64,000 bases of DNA, taken from positions 1-64,000 of the forward strand of contig NZ_LFYT02000021.1 in assembly GCF_001270065.2 (NCBI RefSeq), read 5' to 3'. Positions 62,253 through 64,000 of this stretch are shown here, one piece after another; the first letter of the stretch is position 1, and each line of letters opens with the position of its first letter. The DNA comes from Limnohabitans planktonicus II-D5 (lineage in GTDB: Bacteria; Pseudomonadota; Gammaproteobacteria; Burkholderiales; Burkholderiaceae_C). Position numbers and translations under genes: made by a program. The notes below the pieces were generated by a model. It was not told the DNA's origin. It did not search any database and worked only from the letters and a program-made list of their open reading frames with translations.

Positions 62253-62301
62253 CTTTGCGGGACAGATCTTTAGCTCTGTTCCCAACTGATAAAGGATAAG
62301 C

Positions 62302-62697
62302 ATGTTCAACGTCTTGCAACCCGAAGGCTGGGCACCCGCCAAAGGCTATGCCAACGGCATCGAAGCGCGTGGCCGCATGGTGTTCGTCGCGGGCATGATC
62401 GGCTGGAACGGCCAGGCCCAGTTCGAGACCGACGACTTTGTGGCCCAGTGCCGCCAGGCCCTGCAAAACATCGTCGACACGCTCGCTTGCGCCGGAGCAG
62501 GCCCACAGCACATGGCCCGCATGACCTGGTACGTCAAAGACAAGAAGGAATACCTGGCCCGTGGTCGCGAGCTGGGCAAGGTCTACCAGGAAGTCATCGG
62601 CAAGAACTACCCGGCCATGACACTGGTGCAAGTGGCTGATCTGGTAGAGGACCGTGCGCTGGTGGAGATTGAAGTCACGGCGGTGGTGCCGGAGTGA
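62302..62697 (+). CDS. Rid-family (YjgF/UK114) protein, non-canonical
   Basis: A 131-residue trimeric Rid-type protein. FVAGMIGWNGQ and MARMTWYVKDKKEY match the family. The active arginine of RidA (PARS, R105 in E. coli) is replaced by Met in YPAMTLVQVADL, so it is not a typical enamine/imine deaminase for 2-iminoacids. In a 2-aminobenzoyl-CoA pathway it could hydrolyse the ring enamine formed by the first enzyme. AAAGGA precedes the ATG. Confidence 0.88.
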   Translation: MFNVLQPEGWAPAKGYANGIEARGRMVFVAGMIGWNGQAQFETDDFVAQCRQALQNIVDTLACAGAGPQHMARMTWYVKDKKEYLARGRELGKVYQEVIGKNYPAMTLVQVADLVEDRALVEIEVTAVVPE

Positions 62698-62855
62698 GCG
62701 AAAAAGGTCTGGAGGAGAAGCTGCAAAGGTCGTAGATCGATCGGCAAGTTTAGGCTAGTTGCAGCCACTGGCCGACTCTTGCAGCAGGACTGCAACGGAC
62801 TGAAGTGGCCTTCGTTGAAAAGGGGTAACTACCAGTTTTGGGGCCACTTCGAAGG

Positions 62856-63500
62856 CTATGTTTTAGAGAGCAGCAACCTTATGCCAGCGTATCCATATAT
62901 GACTGCCAACGTGCATTCAAACCAACGGCGAGTAGCCGTGAAAGCGCGCTGTGCACTCGTAGTGGAGAAGAAAATCGCGTAAGCAAAAAAGGTCAACATC
63001 CCCACAAAAAAGCATCCTGAAAGTCCAACTAGTAAGTCATGCATTGAAGGTGAGTTAGGCAATCCAACAGAAATCGTAGCAGCCCAAGAAAATATTGCCT
63101 TTGGATTCGTGAGGTGCATTGCAGCACCTCGCAAATACAACTGTCTGTTACTCACACCTAAACTATCAGCATACTTTTTAGATTTCCCATTGCTTTTCAA
63201 CGCGGAGCGACCAGCGCTGTATGCCAACCAAAGCAAATACAGACCACCTGCGACCTTCAAGGCAACTAAGATATTTCCCCACGTGCTGAGTGCAGTGGCG
63301 AGGCCGAAACCTGCCAGCAGTCCCCAAGCAATCGAGCCAGTAATAACGCCTGATGCAAGCGCCAAAGCTGGGGTGCGTCCACGTTGTATAGCTACAGCCA
63401 TGATAGTCATATTGCTCGGTCCAGGACTTGCGGTACCAACCAAATAGACGGAGTACATCAGCAACAAATTTGCAGGAATAAAGGACGAATCGATAACCAT
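62856..63500 (-). CDS. LysE/RhtB-family exporter
   Basis: A 214-residue membrane protein with six predicted helices. The start LLLMYSVYLVGTASPGPSNM is the RhtB/LysE signature, followed by a glycine-rich helix (GVITGSIAWGLLAGFGLATA). These export amino acids or homoserine lactones. The gene is lower in G+C and uses rarer codons than its neighbours, which suggests transfer. The 158 bases after its stop and the 226 before its start hold no other gene. Confidence 0.88.
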   Translation of the reverse strand: MVIDSSFIPANLLLMYSVYLVGTASPGPSNMTIMAVAIQRGRTPALALASGVITGSIAWGLLAGFGLATALSTWGNILVALKVAGGLYLLWLAYSAGRSALKSNGKSKKYADSLGVSNRQLYLRGAAMHLTNPKAIFSWAATISVGLPNSPSMHDLLVGLSGCFFVGMLTFFAYAIFFSTTSAQRAFTATRRWFECTLAVIYGYAGIRLLLSKT

Positions 63501-63726
63501 CTTCGTTCTCCGAAAAAACTGTTTTATGTTGACTCAGTTTAGACGAACACGCTCTTGCCTGAATTGAGTCTCACGGACTTCAGTAGCAAAACGGATCGAT
63601 TTTGAAAAAACTGCTTGCGCTGCAAAGCAGTTATTTAGTCTTGGCCATATCCACTTGACGCAGATATTGGCAATAAAAGGTTCAACCAAACCTCAAGCTC
63701 AAATTTTTGGCTATGACTTTGCGCGC

Positions 63727-64000
63727 TCAGGCACTCCCATGCGCCGCAATCAAACTCTCCAACATCAGCTTGAGCTGATGCGCCGGGTCCGACCCCAAAG
63801 CAGACACCACCTGCGCTTCGTGCGCTTTGGCTTGTTTCAGCAGGGGCTGCACTTTGCGCCGACCCGCTGCCGTGAGGCTGACCAGGCTTTGGCGTTTGTC
63901 GTGCGCGGCGTCGCATCGCTTGACCCACCCGGCGTCTTGCATGCGGCCCACCAGCTTGGTCACGGTGGGTTGTTTGGCCAGCACGATGCTGGCGAGTTCT
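63727..64000 (-). CDS. MarR-family regulator, cut by the window end
   Basis: The visible 91 residues are the C-terminal part of a MarR-type regulator: recognition helix ELASIVLAKQPTVTKLVGRM, wing DKRQSLVSLTAAGRRKV, and the final dimerisation helix. The start is beyond 64000. It faces away from the LysE gene by 226 bases and may regulate something further right. Confidence 0.85.
   Translation of the reverse strand, partial: ELASIVLAKQPTVTKLVGRMQDAGWVKRCDAAHDKRQSLVSLTAAGRRKVQPLLKQAKAHEAQVVSALGSDPAHQLKLMLESLIAAHGSA

Overview
The window looks like the chromosome of a betaproteobacterium of the order Burkholderiales, most likely family Comamonadaceae (Limnohabitans/Rhodoferax-like). This rests on protein style and gene order (a rpsL-rpsG-fusA-tuf-tRNA-Trp-secE-nusG-rplKAJL-rpoBC block, NtrYX after rsmB and a DUF4390 gene, Asp-type HemB). 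The species call is an inference from sequence character, not from a search.

Layout. (a) 0-6.7 kb is a repeat-rich, decayed region: a Tat-exported protein, a LysR regulator, the 3' remnant of a dihydrolipoamide dehydrogenase gene with its terminator, a 45-codon stump of an IS91-type transposase, and 17 copies (2 + 15) of an exactly 194-bp unit in two tandem arrays. Each unit carries two REP sequences (GTAG + bulged hairpin) in opposite orientation between imperfect terminal inverted repeats, that is, a BIME inside a MITE-like frame. (b) 6.7-9.0 kb: truC, yaaA, queF. (c) 9.0-15.0 kb is an accessory/defence-type cluster: a PIN/RHH toxin-antitoxin pair, a PACE efflux protein, MazEF, a superfamily-1 helicase, and a type IV AbiEi/AbiEii pair. 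(d) 15-28.5 kb is mixed housekeeping: a Bug/TctC receptor, DUF1232, MarC, SppA, MaoC+SDR, a DsbA-like isomerase, dienelactone hydrolase, CorA-like transporter, hemB, a candidate anti-Shine-Dalgarno small RNA, hemJ, VanZ, a thioredoxin-like ferredoxin, a hydrolase and a PBP5-type carboxypeptidase. (e) 28.5-45.6 kb is the core translation/transcription block, contiguous from rpsL to rpoC through a single tuf. (f) 45.6-54 kb: a LemA-like protein, rsmB, DUF4390, an NtrY/NtrX-like two-component pair, tRNA-Phe, a FimV-like protein and a degenerate sigma-54-activator-like regulator; the last two share a 16-bp palindrome upstream. (g) 54-62.7 kb is an aromatic catabolic operon of the 2-aminobenzoyl-CoA (anthranilate) type: monooxygenase/reductase, SDR, MarR regulator, enoyl-CoA hydratase-like protein, acyl-CoA dehydrogenase, CoA ligase and a Rid-family deaminase. 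(h) 62.7-64 kb: a LysE-type exporter and a MarR-type gene cut by the window end.

The most interesting signals are the REP/BIME system (one array, several scattered pairs, and one pair translated as the C-terminal tail of the MarR regulator of the catabolic operon), the candidate small RNA between hemB and hemJ that exposes UCCUCCCU in a loop, and the shared palindrome linking the FimV-like gene with the degenerate regulator. No REP-associated transposase (RAYT) gene lies in the window, so the arrays would depend on one elsewhere.
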